From contig UQCD01000001.1 in assembly GCA_900539455.1 (NCBI GenBank), forward strand, positions 1 to 64,000: 64,000 nt of DNA, written 5' to 3'. Source of the stretch: an uncultured Eubacteriales bacterium (GTDB taxonomy: Bacteria; Bacillota; Clostridia; Lachnospirales; Lachnospiraceae). Under the pieces are notes generated by a model that was not told the origin of the DNA, ran no database searches, and worked only from the letters and a program-made list of their open reading frames with translations. Shown piece after piece: positions 35,740 through 44,037 of the stretch (position 1 is its first letter; each line of letters opens with the position of its first letter). The translations under genes and the position numbers were made by a program.

Positions 35740-37317
35740 CTATTTCGCATAATCAACTATTCTTGATTCACGAATAACATTTACTTTGATTTGTCCCGGA
35801 TATTCCAATTCACTTTCAATTTGCTTTGAAATATTTCTAGCCATGATAACCATATCGGCATCACTAACCTGTTCAGGAACAACCAAAATACGAATCTCTC
35901 TACCTGCCTGAATAGCAAATGACTTGTCAACACCTTCATAAGTGTTTGCAATATCTTCTAACTGTTTCAATCTGTTTGTATATGTTTCAACTGTTTCTCT
36001 TCTAGCACCTGGTCTAGCTGCTGAAATAGCATCGGCAGCTTGTACAATACAAGCTATAAGAGATTGAGGCTCTACATCGCCATGATGTGCCTCAACTGCG
36101 TTAATAACAAGTGGTGACTCCTTATATCTTCTACATAAATCAACACCTATCTGAATATGTGAGCCTTCGATTTCATGGTCAACTGACTTACCAATGTCAT
36201 GTAAAAGGCCTGCTCTTTTTGCCATTCTAACATCAACACCTATTTCGCCAGCTAAAAGACCAGCGATATGTGCAACCTCAATAGAATGCTTTAAAGCATT
36301 TTGACCATAGCTTGATCTAAATTTCATCTTACCAAGTAATCTAATAAGCTCTGGATGAATACCGTGAACACCTACCTCTAATGCAGCAGCTTCACCTTCC
36401 TCACGCATCATAGTTTCAACCTCTTTTTGCGCTTTTTCAACCATTTCTTCAATTCTTGCTGGATGAATTCTACCATCTACTATAAGCTTTTCAAGTGCAA
36501 TTCTTGCAATTTCTCTCCTTATAGGGTCAAAGCTTGATAAGATTACTGCTTCTGGAGTATCATCAATAATCAAATCTACACCTGTCATTGTTTCAAGGGT
36601 ACGAATATTTCTTCCTTCTCGTCCGATAATTCTACCCTTCATTTCGTCATTTGGAAGCTGTACAACAGAAATAGTTGTTTCTGACACATGATCAGCGGCA
36701 CATTTTTGAATAGCTGTAACAATATATTCCTTTGCCTTTTTGTTTGCTTCCTCTTTAGCTCTTGTTTCCATTTCCTTGATTAACTTTGCAGTATCAAGTT
36801 TTACATCGTCTTCAACAGTTTGTAACAATAATTCTTTTGCTTGTTCGGAGGTTAAACCTGAGATTCTTTCCAATTCCTGTGTTCTCTGTTCGTTTAATCT
36901 TTCAACCTCTGCCTTGACCTTTGCTAACTGCTCTTCCCTTTGAACTAAAGAATTTTCTTTTCTTTCAAGCTGATCGGATTTCTTATCGATTGCTTCTTCC
37001 TTTGCTAATACACGCTTTTCATATCTTTGTAATTCGCTTCTTCGTTCCTTAGTTTCTTTTTCAAGCTCATTCTTAGTCTTTAATGACTCTTCCTTTGCTT
37101 CCAAGAGAGCTTCTCGCTTTTTGGTCTCAGCAACCTTTAACGCTTCATCTATAATTTCTCTAGATTTTGCTTCTGCACTTCCAATCTTAGCTTCTACTAC
37201 CTTTTTTCTATAGGCAATAGCAACTACCCACGATAAAAATGCCGAAACAACTATAGCAATCACAATAGCAATTATAGCTGTCAATGTTTCCATTGCAATT
37301 ATAGCTGTTGATTCCAC
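35740..37317 (-). CDS. rny: Ribonuclease Y
   Basis: A 525-residue membrane-anchored endoribonuclease that initiates mRNA decay in Gram-positive bacteria. An N-terminal helix (about 10-32) is followed by a long coiled coil (about 45-200, Lys/Glu-rich), a KH domain (EMKGRIIGREGRNIRTLE) and an HD domain with LLHDIGKSVDHE (HD pair) and NAVEAHHGD. GTG start behind AAGGAGGTG. It has a clear promoter (37366-37394) and terminator. It follows recX, a common Firmicute order. Confidence 0.96.
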   Translation of the reverse strand: MESTAIIAMETLTAIIAIVIAIVVSAFLSWVVAIAYRKKVVEAKIGSAEAKSREIIDEALKVAETKKREALLEAKEESLKTKNELEKETKERRSELQRYEKRVLAKEEAIDKKSDQLERKENSLVQREEQLAKVKAEVERLNEQRTQELERISGLTSEQAKELLLQTVEDDVKLDTAKLIKEMETRAKEEANKKAKEYIVTAIQKCAADHVSETTISVVQLPNDEMKGRIIGREGRNIRTLETMTGVDLIIDDTPEAVILSSFDPIRREIARIALEKLIVDGRIHPARIEEMVEKAQKEVETMMREEGEAAALEVGVHGIHPELIRLLGKMKFRSSYGQNALKHSIEVAHIAGLLAGEIGVDVRMAKRAGLLHDIGKSVDHEIEGSHIQIGVDLCRRYKESPLVINAVEAHHGDVEPQSLIACIVQAADAISAARPGARRETVETYTNRLKQLEDIANTYEGVDKSFAIQAGREIRILVVPEQVSDADMVIMARNISKQIESELEYPGQIKVNVIRESRIVDYAK

Positions 37318-37365
37318 AGGAGCACCTCCTTATTTAGTTTTCATTGTACAAAATACAACATTTTA

Positions 37366-37394
37366 ATTTTATACTTTTTTTATAATAATGTCAA
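37366..37394 (-). promoter_or_regulatory. rny promoter
   Basis: On the minus strand a perfect TTGACA is followed after 17 bp by TAAAAT, about 50 bp upstream of the rny GTG. Confidence 0.7.
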
Positions 37395-37482
37395 GTATAT
37401 ATAGTCCTTACACTGTTAAAAAACCACAATATTTTGTGTATCTTTATTTATGTTTTAGCAAACTATTCTAATCTATATACTC

Positions 37483-38094
37483 TTATAATTGCTCCTCATA
37501 TACTCTTATTGCCACATTTATATTTTCAAAATCATACCCTTTTCTTAATAAGAAATTAATGATTTTTCGTTTTTCCTTTATATTTTCGCAAGCCTCACTA
37601 TATCTTTTTTTATCAAGTAATTTAACTATTTGCTGTATCTCTTCTTGGTCAGTATCTAAATTCATTTTTATATCTGATATAATTTCTTTGCTTATACCCT
37701 TTTTAGAAAGTTCTATAAAAATAAGCCTACTGCTCTTTGTTTTTTTTGAATACTCTGTATATCTTATTGCGTAATCTTTATCATTTAGAAAATTATATTT
37801 ATTTAGAAAGGCTATTACCCTTTCTATAATTTCATAAGGATAATAGCCGTCTTTTAATTTTGTTCTAATTTGATATTCAGTACGATCCATTTTTTCAATT
37901 AAATGAAGGCTTCTTTCTTTTGCTCTTTTATATAAGATTTCATCAAAAATAGTAGTACATAAATCATCAGAAATATCCATCTGAGTACATAAACCCAGAT
38001 TTTTGATTTCACTAGCATAAAGAGGAAATGTAGCTTCATCACAAATAACTTTTACTTTTCTTTTATCTAATCGTACAATATCCTTTATATACAT
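37483..38094 (-). CDS. recX: Regulatory protein RecX
   Basis: A 203-residue all-helical modulator of RecA filaments. Family signatures include AKERSLHLIEKMDRTEYQIRTKL, GYYPYEIIERVIAFLNKYNFLNDKDYA and KKGISKEII. Its ATG lies at the recA stop codon (GAGGAATAAAATG), so translation is coupled to recA. C-terminal repeats of three-helix units continue to YDFENINVAIR. Confidence 0.92.
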   Translation of the reverse strand: MYIKDIVRLDKRKVKVICDEATFPLYASEIKNLGLCTQMDISDDLCTTIFDEILYKRAKERSLHLIEKMDRTEYQIRTKLKDGYYPYEIIERVIAFLNKYNFLNDKDYAIRYTEYSKKTKSSRLIFIELSKKGISKEIISDIKMNLDTDQEEIQQIVKLLDKKRYSEACENIKEKRKIINFLLRKGYDFENINVAIRVYEEQL

Positions 38095-38095
38095 T

Positions 38096-39160
38096 TTATT
38101 CCTCTACTGAATCACTAGCCTTTTTGTCAGCCTTTTTTGTATCCTTAGAAGCTTCTGGCTCATCACCAAACAAACAGTATCTTTCTCTGATTTGTGCTTC
38201 AATTTCGTTGCAAATATCAGGATTATTTTTCAAAAATGTCTTTGCATTTTCTCTACCCTGACCAATCTTTTCTCCCTTGTATGCGTACCAAGCACCACTT
38301 TTACTTACTATATCTATATTTGCTGCTATATCTAAAATATCTGCATACCTTGATATACCCTCACCAAACATAATATCAAACTCTGCTTCCTTAAATGGAG
38401 GTGCAATTTTGTTTTTAACAACCTTTATCCTTGTATGGTTTCCTATAACCTCTCCGCCGCTCTTTAATGTTTCTGTTTTTCTTACATCTAATCTAATAGA
38501 TGAATAGAATTTTAATGCGCGTCCACCTGTGGTAGTTTCTGGATTTCCAAACATAACACCAACCTTCTCACGAAGCTGGTTGATAAATATAACAATAGCA
38601 TTTGATTTGCTAATAACTGCCGTAAGCTTTCTTAATGCCTGTGACATAAGTCTTGCCTGTAAGCCAACATGGGTATCTCCCATCTCACCATCGATTTCTG
38701 CCTTTGGAACTAAAGCTGCAACTGAGTCTACAATAATAATATCGATAGCACCCGAACGAACCATGGTTTCTGTAATTTCAAGTGCCTGCTCTCCATAATC
38801 CGGCTGGGAAATGTATAAATTATCTACATCTACACCTATATTTTTAGCATAAACCGGGTCTAATGCGTGTTCTGCATCTATAAATCCAGCTATGCCTCCT
38901 CTTTTTTGTACCTCAGCTATCATATGCAGGGCAACTGTTGTCTTACCACTTGATTCTGGTCCGTAGATTTCAATAATACGCCCTTTAGGTATTCCACCTA
39001 AGCCTAATGCTATATCAAGACTAATAGAGCCTGTAGGAACAGTTTCAATATTCAGCTTTGCTGCTGAATCTCCCAGTTTCATAACTGAACCTTTACCGTG
39101 TGCCTTTTCTATCTGAGCTAATGCTGCATCTAATGCCTTTAATTTTTCACTGCTTGCCAT
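38096..39160 (-). CDS. recA: Recombinase A
   Basis: A 354-residue DNA-dependent ATPase for homologous recombination and SOS induction. The Walker A motif is GPESSGKTT, followed by FIDAEHALDP, IIIVDSVAALVPKAEIDGEMGD (Walker B and loop 1), INQLREKVGVMFGNPETTTGG and ALKFYSSIRLDVR. An acidic/Lys-rich tail follows. The start at 39160 (MASSEKLKAL) has AGAAGGAG upstream. It has a strong promoter and LexA-type boxes, so it is SOS-controlled. recX follows in the same transcript. Confidence 0.97.
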   Translation of the reverse strand: MASSEKLKALDAALAQIEKAHGKGSVMKLGDSAAKLNIETVPTGSISLDIALGLGGIPKGRIIEIYGPESSGKTTVALHMIAEVQKRGGIAGFIDAEHALDPVYAKNIGVDVDNLYISQPDYGEQALEITETMVRSGAIDIIIVDSVAALVPKAEIDGEMGDTHVGLQARLMSQALRKLTAVISKSNAIVIFINQLREKVGVMFGNPETTTGGRALKFYSSIRLDVRKTETLKSGGEVIGNHTRIKVVKNKIAPPFKEAEFDIMFGEGISRYADILDIAANIDIVSKSGAWYAYKGEKIGQGRENAKTFLKNNPDICNEIEAQIRERYCLFGDEPEASKDTKKADKKASDSVEE

Positions 39161-39174
39161 ATCGTTCTCCTTCT

Positions 39175-39188
39175 CAAACATTTGTTCG
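39175..39188. promoter_or_regulatory. LexA (SOS) box in the recA leader
   Basis: On the minus strand CGAACAAATGTTTG matches the Gram-positive SOS consensus CGAACRNRYGTTYG at every position. It lies 15-28 bp upstream of the recA ATG, downstream of the -10 element, where bound LexA would block transcription. Confidence 0.8.
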
Positions 39189-39201
39189 ATTTCATATGAA
39201 C

Positions 39202-39230
39202 ATATTACCTCATTTATATAATTTTGTCAA
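39202..39230 (-). promoter_or_regulatory. recA promoter
   Basis: On the minus strand a perfect TTGACA (39225-39230) and TAATAT (39202-39207) are separated by exactly 17 bp. It is flanked by SOS-box sequences on both sides. Confidence 0.85.
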
Positions 39231-39249
39231 TTACTTTTCGTGTAAAAAT

Positions 39250-39263
39250 CGAACATATATTCT
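39250..39263. promoter_or_regulatory. Second, weaker SOS-box-like site
   Basis: CGAACATATATTCT keeps the left half-site of the SOS consensus but has two mismatches in the right half. It lies about 20 bp upstream of the recA -35 element. It may be a cooperative secondary LexA site or chance. Confidence 0.4.
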
Positions 39264-39338
39264 GTTTTTTGTAAATTTTTATTTTTGGGAAATAATTAGA
39301 TTTTAGAAAGTGTAATTATTTTTTATCACATTTTCTAT

Positions 39339-39860
39339 TTAAATGTCAAGTATATTCAAGCACAAATTAATTGCACTTAGAGTTGCACTTAACCTTACCT
39401 GTCTTCTATCCATATTTGAATATACTCTGTTGGATACTAAAATTTTTTCTTTATAGGCACAGGCTATATAAACTAAGCCAACTGGTTTTTCCTTTGTCCC
39501 ACCTGCAGGTCCTGCTATACCACTGGTAACAACTGCAATATCACTTCCACTTTGTTTAATCATTCCAAGTGCCATTTCCTTAACAGTTTCTCCACTTACC
39601 ACACCATATTTAGCTATTGTAACATTTGAAACTTCTAAGTATTTCATCTTTGCAGCATTAGAATATGTAACTATAGATTCTTTAAAACATTTTGATGCGT
39701 CCGGCACATCAACAATAGCTGACGCAATCATACCTCCTGTGCAGGACTCGGCAGTGGATATAAACAGCTCCTTTTCAATTAATTTGCTTACTAAACAGCG
39801 GGACTTTTCTTCAATTTGTATTCTTATTTTGTCGTATTCATTTCTATCTATGCTTTTCAT
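39339..39860 (-). CDS. pncC: CinA-family nicotinamide-nucleotide amidohydrolase
   Basis: A 173-residue protein corresponding only to the C-terminal amidohydrolase domain of CinA, which deamidates NMN to nicotinic acid mononucleotide. ISTAESCTGGMIASAIVDVPDASKCF and VTSGIAGPAGGTKEKPVGLVYIA are the defining segments. The N-terminal MoCF-like domain of full-length CinA is absent, as in many stand-alone PncC proteins. The start at 39860 (MKSIDRNEYDK) follows AAAGG; 18 codons upstream in frame overlap the terminator region. The pgsA-cinA-recA order is conserved in Gram-positive bacteria. Confidence 0.9.
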   Translation of the reverse strand: MKSIDRNEYDKIRIQIEEKSRCLVSKLIEKELFISTAESCTGGMIASAIVDVPDASKCFKESIVTYSNAAKMKYLEVSNVTIAKYGVVSGETVKEMALGMIKQSGSDIAVVTSGIAGPAGGTKEKPVGLVYIACAYKEKILVSNRVYSNMDRRQVRLSATLSAINLCLNILDI

Positions 39861-39927
39861 ACTTACCTTTCTTTCTCTTTTTTGACTTTCCAGCTTGCTG
39901 CATTTGCTTCTCACTATTCTTTCACTT

Positions 39928-39962
39928 AAAAAGGAATTTCTAAGTTTCAGCCTAGAAATTCC
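39928..39962 (-). terminator. Terminator after pgsA
   Basis: A perfect 10-bp stem, GGAATTTCTA with TAGAAATTCC and a 10-nt loop, is followed on the minus strand by TTTTTAAG. It lies about 40 bp beyond the pgsA stop and separates the yicC-to-pgsA operon from pncC. Confidence 0.8.
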
Positions 39963-40001
39963 ATTCTTTTTAATAAAATATTTACAATGTAATTATCTGT
40001 C

Positions 40002-40568
40002 TTATTTATTATTTTCCTTTAAAACCTGTCGGTTTTTGTACAAATAATCAACCATTGAAATTACAGTAAGCACTAATGAAATTCCAATTAAAACATTGCC
40101 AATTATATTATATAAATTATGTACAGGTATTATTTTTTCAACCAATGTATTAAGATCCAGCACAAGCCATATAATCATAATCATCTGGAAAACGGTTTTA
40201 ACCTTTCCCCAATAACTGGCAGCTATAACTACTCCATTATCTGCTGCTATAGTTCTAAAACCACTAATAATTAATTCTCTACTAATAATAACAACAATAA
40301 TCCACGCTGGTATTCTTCCGTTCAAGCAAATTAATGCTGCTGCAACAAGCAGCTTGTCTGCTAATGGGTCCATAAACTTTCCAAAGTTTGTAACAAGATT
40401 GTACTTCCTTGCAATATGTCCATCAAGTGCATCTGTAATACTTGCAATAATAAATAATGCTACCGCTATGTATTTATCGAACCCTGAAAAAATATCAAAT
40501 TCCATAAATATTACAAAAAAAGGAATTGTGCATACTCTAAATAGAGTCAGCCTGTTTGGTAAATTCAT
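40002..40568 (-). CDS. pgsA: CDP-diacylglycerol--glycerol-3-phosphate 3-phosphatidyltransferase
   Basis: A 188-residue integral membrane enzyme that makes phosphatidylglycerol phosphate. The CDP-alcohol phosphotransferase motif reads DALDGHIARKYNLVTNFGKF then MDPLADK, with all expected Asp and Gly residues. Four to six hydrophobic segments are visible. N-terminus MNLPNRLTLFRV is typical. An AGGAGG site precedes the ATG. It is the last gene of the yicC-gmk-rpoZ-rimO-pgsA operon. Confidence 0.95.
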   Translation of the reverse strand: MNLPNRLTLFRVCTIPFFVIFMEFDIFSGFDKYIAVALFIIASITDALDGHIARKYNLVTNFGKFMDPLADKLLVAAALICLNGRIPAWIIVVIISRELIISGFRTIAADNGVVIAASYWGKVKTVFQMIMIIWLVLDLNTLVEKIIPVHNLYNIIGNVLIGISLVLTVISMVDYLYKNRQVLKENNK

Positions 40569-40601
40569 ATTATCCTCCTATATTTTTATAGCTAATAAGC
40601 T

Positions 40602-41936
40602 TTAATTTTCAATAAGTTCACCTATTAAATCATACTGGAATGAGCCAGTTACCTTAACCTTCACTATATCTCCCGACATAAAATCATAATCAGAATTTAT
40701 AAAAATGCTTCCGTCAATTTCAGGTGCATCCATATAGGTACGCGCAGCATACGCATTCTCATTTGGTAATTTGCCGTCAATAATAGCAATTACCTCCTGT
40801 CCTATCATTTTTTCCGATTTTTCAAAGGCTATTTCCTGCTGAAGCTCCATAATGGCATCTCTTCTGTCAAGCTTAACCTCTTCATCAATTTGATTATCCA
40901 TTAAAGCTGCAGCTGTACCTTCTTCAGCAGAATATCCAAACACACCTAATCTGTCAAATTCCATTTGGTCAACGAAATCCAAAAGCTCTTCATGCTGCTC
41001 GTCAGTTTCTCCTGGAAAGCCGGCAATTAAGGTAGTTCTAAGAGCTATGTCTGGAATGTCTTTCCTAAGCTTTGAAATAATTTCAATCAAATCTTTTTTG
41101 TTAGTTTTTCGTCCCATTTTTTTTAGAATTTCGTCATTTGCGTGCTGGATTGGAATATCCAGATAATGACATATCTTTGGCTCTTCTTTAATAGTCTGTA
41201 TTAATTCATCGTAAATTTCTTCAGGATAACAGTACATAATTCTAATAAATTTAATACCATTAATCTTGCAAAGCTCACGCAATAATTTGTGCAGGGACTT
41301 TTCTCCATATAAGTCAATTCCATACAAAGTAGTTTCCTGTGCAACTAATATAAGCTCCTTTGTACCATTGTTTGCAAGCTGTGTTGCCTGCTCTACCAAT
41401 TCCTCTATAGGAAAGCTTCTGTATCTTCCCCTAACCTTAGGAATAATGCAATAGGTACAATTCTTATTGCAGCCGTCTGCAATTTTTAAATGAGCATAAT
41501 AGCCACCAGTTGTAACAACTCTTCTGGTAAGCTTTGGCAATCTTTGAAGGTCAAATAAATCCTTCTCCTGCTTTTTTGTATTCTTGTCTATACATTGGCA
41601 TACAAGCTCATAAATACTGTCATAATTGGCAGTTCCAAGAATACCGTCTACCTCAGGAATTTCTTTCAAAATCTCATCCTTATATCTTTGAGCCAAACAT
41701 CCTGTAACAATCAGGGCCTTACAAACATAATCTGTTTTACACGCTGCCATTTCAATTATTGTGTTAATGCTTTCTTCCTTCGCATCACCAATAAAGCAGC
41801 ATGAATTAACAATTATTACATCGGCCTCTGTTTCGTCATTTGTATATGAAAAACCACTATCTCCTAATATACCCATCATTTCCTCAGTATCTACAAGATT
41901 TTTATCGCATCCTAAAGATATAAATAAGACTTTCAT
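40602..41936 (-). CDS. rimO: Ribosomal protein S12 methylthiotransferase RimO
   Basis: A 444-residue radical-SAM enzyme that methylthiolates an Asp of ribosomal protein S12. The N-terminal MTTase domain starts MKVLFISLGCDKNLVDTE, with further cluster cysteines in NSCCFIGDAKEES and VTGCLAQRY. The radical-SAM motif CNKNCTYCIIP follows, and a C-terminal TRAM domain ends the protein. It lies 15 bp downstream of rpoZ. Confidence 0.95.
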   Translation of the reverse strand: MKVLFISLGCDKNLVDTEEMMGILGDSGFSYTNDETEADVIIVNSCCFIGDAKEESINTIIEMAACKTDYVCKALIVTGCLAQRYKDEILKEIPEVDGILGTANYDSIYELVCQCIDKNTKKQEKDLFDLQRLPKLTRRVVTTGGYYAHLKIADGCNKNCTYCIIPKVRGRYRSFPIEELVEQATQLANNGTKELILVAQETTLYGIDLYGEKSLHKLLRELCKINGIKFIRIMYCYPEEIYDELIQTIKEEPKICHYLDIPIQHANDEILKKMGRKTNKKDLIEIISKLRKDIPDIALRTTLIAGFPGETDEQHEELLDFVDQMEFDRLGVFGYSAEEGTAAALMDNQIDEEVKLDRRDAIMELQQEIAFEKSEKMIGQEVIAIIDGKLPNENAYAARTYMDAPEIDGSIFINSDYDFMSGDIVKVKVTGSFQYDLIGELIEN

Positions 41937-41950
41937 AAAAGCTCCTAATC

Positions 41951-42190
41951 CTATTCTTCTACATCGTCTCCGACAATTTTAACTTTTGAATTGTATAATT
42001 CATCAACTGCAAGTGATAAAGGCTTTCTTCCCCTTGAAGGAACAAGTGCTTCCTCACCGTCAATAATCTGTCTTGCTCTTTTTGCTGTAGCTAAAACGAT
42101 TGAATATCTGCTTTGAACTACCGGCTGTTCACCTGGTTCGACCTCGCTATTAACTACTGCCATTAAGTCTGTGTATGATGGATGTAACAT
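41951..42190 (-). CDS. rpoZ: DNA-directed RNA polymerase subunit omega
   Basis: A 79-residue small subunit that helps assemble RNA polymerase. SRYSIVLATAKRARQIIDG is the conserved core and KPLSLAVDEL the following segment. The N-terminal region (MLHPSYTDLM) is slightly extended, as in other Clostridia. It lies between gmk and rimO, with gmk as its classical neighbour. Confidence 0.93.
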   Translation of the reverse strand: MLHPSYTDLMAVVNSEVEPGEQPVVQSRYSIVLATAKRARQIIDGEEALVPSRGRKPLSLAVDELYNSKVKIVGDDVEE

Positions 42191-42194
42191 AAAT

Positions 42195-42824
42195 TTATTC
42201 TCCTTCCGAAAAGATTTCTATATCTTTTCTAATGTTTTTTATTCTTTCTATATTTCTTTTTGTACTATTATGCTCTGATTGTATGATTTTGTGTAATTTT
42301 TCAACACACTCATCTAAATCATCATTAATCAATAAATAATCATATTTATCCATAAATTCCGACTCATCAACTGCTCGTCTAAGTCGTGCATTAATAGTAT
42401 CCATATCCTCTGTTCCTCTGCCAACAAGTCTGTTTTTTAATTCCTTTGCGCTTGGTGGAGTAACAAATACTAAAACTACATCGGGATTTTGCTCTTTAAC
42501 CTTCATTGCACCCTGTAGTTCTATTTCTAATATAATGTCCTTGCCTTGGCTAAGCTGGCTTTCTACATATTCCTTAGGTGTTCCATAGTAATTTCCAACA
42601 TAGCTTGCATATTCAATCAGCTGATTATTTGAAATCATCTTCTCAAATTCTTCAGTTGTTTTAAAAAAATACTCTCTACCATCTTCCTCACCAATTCTAG
42701 GTTTTCTTGTAGTAGCCGAAATACTAAGTGCATAATTGTTGTGCCTGCTTAACAGGCTTTTAACTACTGTACCTTTTCCAGCACCGGAAAAACCAGAAAG
42801 GATAGTGATAATTCCTTTTTCCAT
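42195..42824 (-). CDS. gmk: Guanylate kinase
   Basis: A 209-residue enzyme phosphorylating GMP to GDP. The P-loop is LSGFSGAGKGTVVKSLL; SISATTRKPRIGEEDGREYFF is the GMP-binding region; ILEIELQGAMKVKEQ and VTPPSAKELKNRL follow. It lies four bases upstream of rpoZ and 20 bp downstream of the yicC gene. Confidence 0.95.
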   Translation of the reverse strand: MEKGIITILSGFSGAGKGTVVKSLLSRHNNYALSISATTRKPRIGEEDGREYFFKTTEEFEKMISNNQLIEYASYVGNYYGTPKEYVESQLSQGKDIILEIELQGAMKVKEQNPDVVLVFVTPPSAKELKNRLVGRGTEDMDTINARLRRAVDESEFMDKYDYLLINDDLDECVEKLHKIIQSEHNSTKRNIERIKNIRKDIEIFSEGE

Positions 42825-42844
42825 ATTTTCACCTTTAATGTATA

Positions 42845-43723
42845 TTATTCAATATTTTGAATTTGTTCTCTGATTTTTTCTATCTCTGTTTTTAAATCAA
42901 TGCCCACATTTGTTATTTCAATATCACTTGATTTAGAAAGTATTGTATTTGCTTCTCTATTCATTTCCTGAGCAACAAAATCTAATTTTCTTCCTACATC
43001 TCCTCCAGCCTTTAACTCTGAAATCATCTTTTCAATATGGCTTCTAAGTCTTACAGTTTCCTCATCAACGCACACCTTATCAGCATATAAAATCACTTCC
43101 GCAGCAATTCTTCCGTCATCAATTTGTGCATTTTCTAAAAACTCTCTGGTCTTTTCTTCAAGCTTTTTCTTGTATTCCTCAATAATAAGTGGTGCTCTTT
43201 CCTCAATGAAATCTACATACTTTAACATTCCATTAAGCTTATCGATAATATCATTTTTTAAATGCTCACCTTCAACCACTCTGGACTCAACAAATTTTGA
43301 GCAGGCGGCTTCAAAAACCTTGTCCAAAAACATCCATAGTTCTTCTTCATCAACAGTTTTTTCTTCCATAACGAGAACCTCTGGTGATTTAGCTAAGGAC
43401 ATTACAGTAATATCATTTTTAATAGCAAAATCATGCCCGATTTTTTCGTAATAATTCATATATTCTCTGGCAAGCTGCTCATTATATTTTAATACTGCTG
43501 TATTTTCGGAAAAATCCTCATATGAAATAAAAATATCAACCTTTCCTCTTGTTGCATACTTCTTTAGAACTCCACGAAGGGAAGCATCAAAGAAATTGAG
43601 TTTTTTAGGCATTCTAATATTTACATCTAAATATCTGTGGTTTACTGACTTTAACTCAACTGTTATTTTTCTATTTTCATCAATAAGCTCGCTTCTTCCG
43701 AAGCCTGTCATGCTCTTTATCAT
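42845..43723 (-). CDS. yicC: YicC/YloC-family endoribonuclease
   Basis: A 292-residue protein of the YicC/YloC family, whose members have endoribonuclease activity. The N-terminus MIKSMTGFGR, the KSVNHRYLDVNIRMP segment and the C-terminal GRKLDFVAQEMNREANTILSK region are diagnostic. The start at 43723 has AGAAGGA upstream; the longer frame adds 14 codons with no site. First gene of the yicC-gmk-rpoZ-rimO-pgsA operon, behind a very good promoter. Confidence 0.93.
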   Translation of the reverse strand: MIKSMTGFGRSELIDENRKITVELKSVNHRYLDVNIRMPKKLNFFDASLRGVLKKYATRGKVDIFISYEDFSENTAVLKYNEQLAREYMNYYEKIGHDFAIKNDITVMSLAKSPEVLVMEEKTVDEEELWMFLDKVFEAACSKFVESRVVEGEHLKNDIIDKLNGMLKYVDFIEERAPLIIEEYKKKLEEKTREFLENAQIDDGRIAAEVILYADKVCVDEETVRLRSHIEKMISELKAGGDVGRKLDFVAQEMNREANTILSKSSDIEITNVGIDLKTEIEKIREQIQNIE

Positions 43724-43774
43724 GTATATCCTTCTCTCTAATGATCTTATATAAGTAAAGACCATATCTATAGA

Positions 43775-43803
43775 ATTATAAGCTATATAAATAAAAAAAG
43801 CAA
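43775..43803 (-). promoter_or_regulatory. Promoter of the yicC-gmk-rpoZ-rimO-pgsA operon
   Basis: On the minus strand TTGCTT is followed after exactly 17 bp by a perfect TATAAT, about 50 bp upstream of the yicC ATG. Confidence 0.75.
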
Positions 43804-43909
43804 TATTATTTTACTTGAGTTTCCGCATTTTTATCCATTTTTATCCTGTATTTAATTAGAATTACAGTCTAATTATAGCTAAAGCTTTACCAATAATAAT
43901 CAATATAAC

Positions 43910-43959
43910 AAAAATTGCGTAAATTAGTGCAATTTCACATTATTACCCCAATTTACGCA
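43910..43959 (-). terminator. Terminator after spoIVA
   Basis: A 10-bp stem TGCGTAAATT/AATTTACGCA encloses a 24-nt loop and is followed on the minus strand by ATTTTTG. It is about 80 bp past the spoIVA stop. Confidence 0.6.
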
Positions 43960-44037
43960 CATAATTGAATTTGATTTTTGAAATAAATCTCTTTTATTAA
44001 GCTTTAACATTTTATAGCATTAATTTTACTATTTTTA

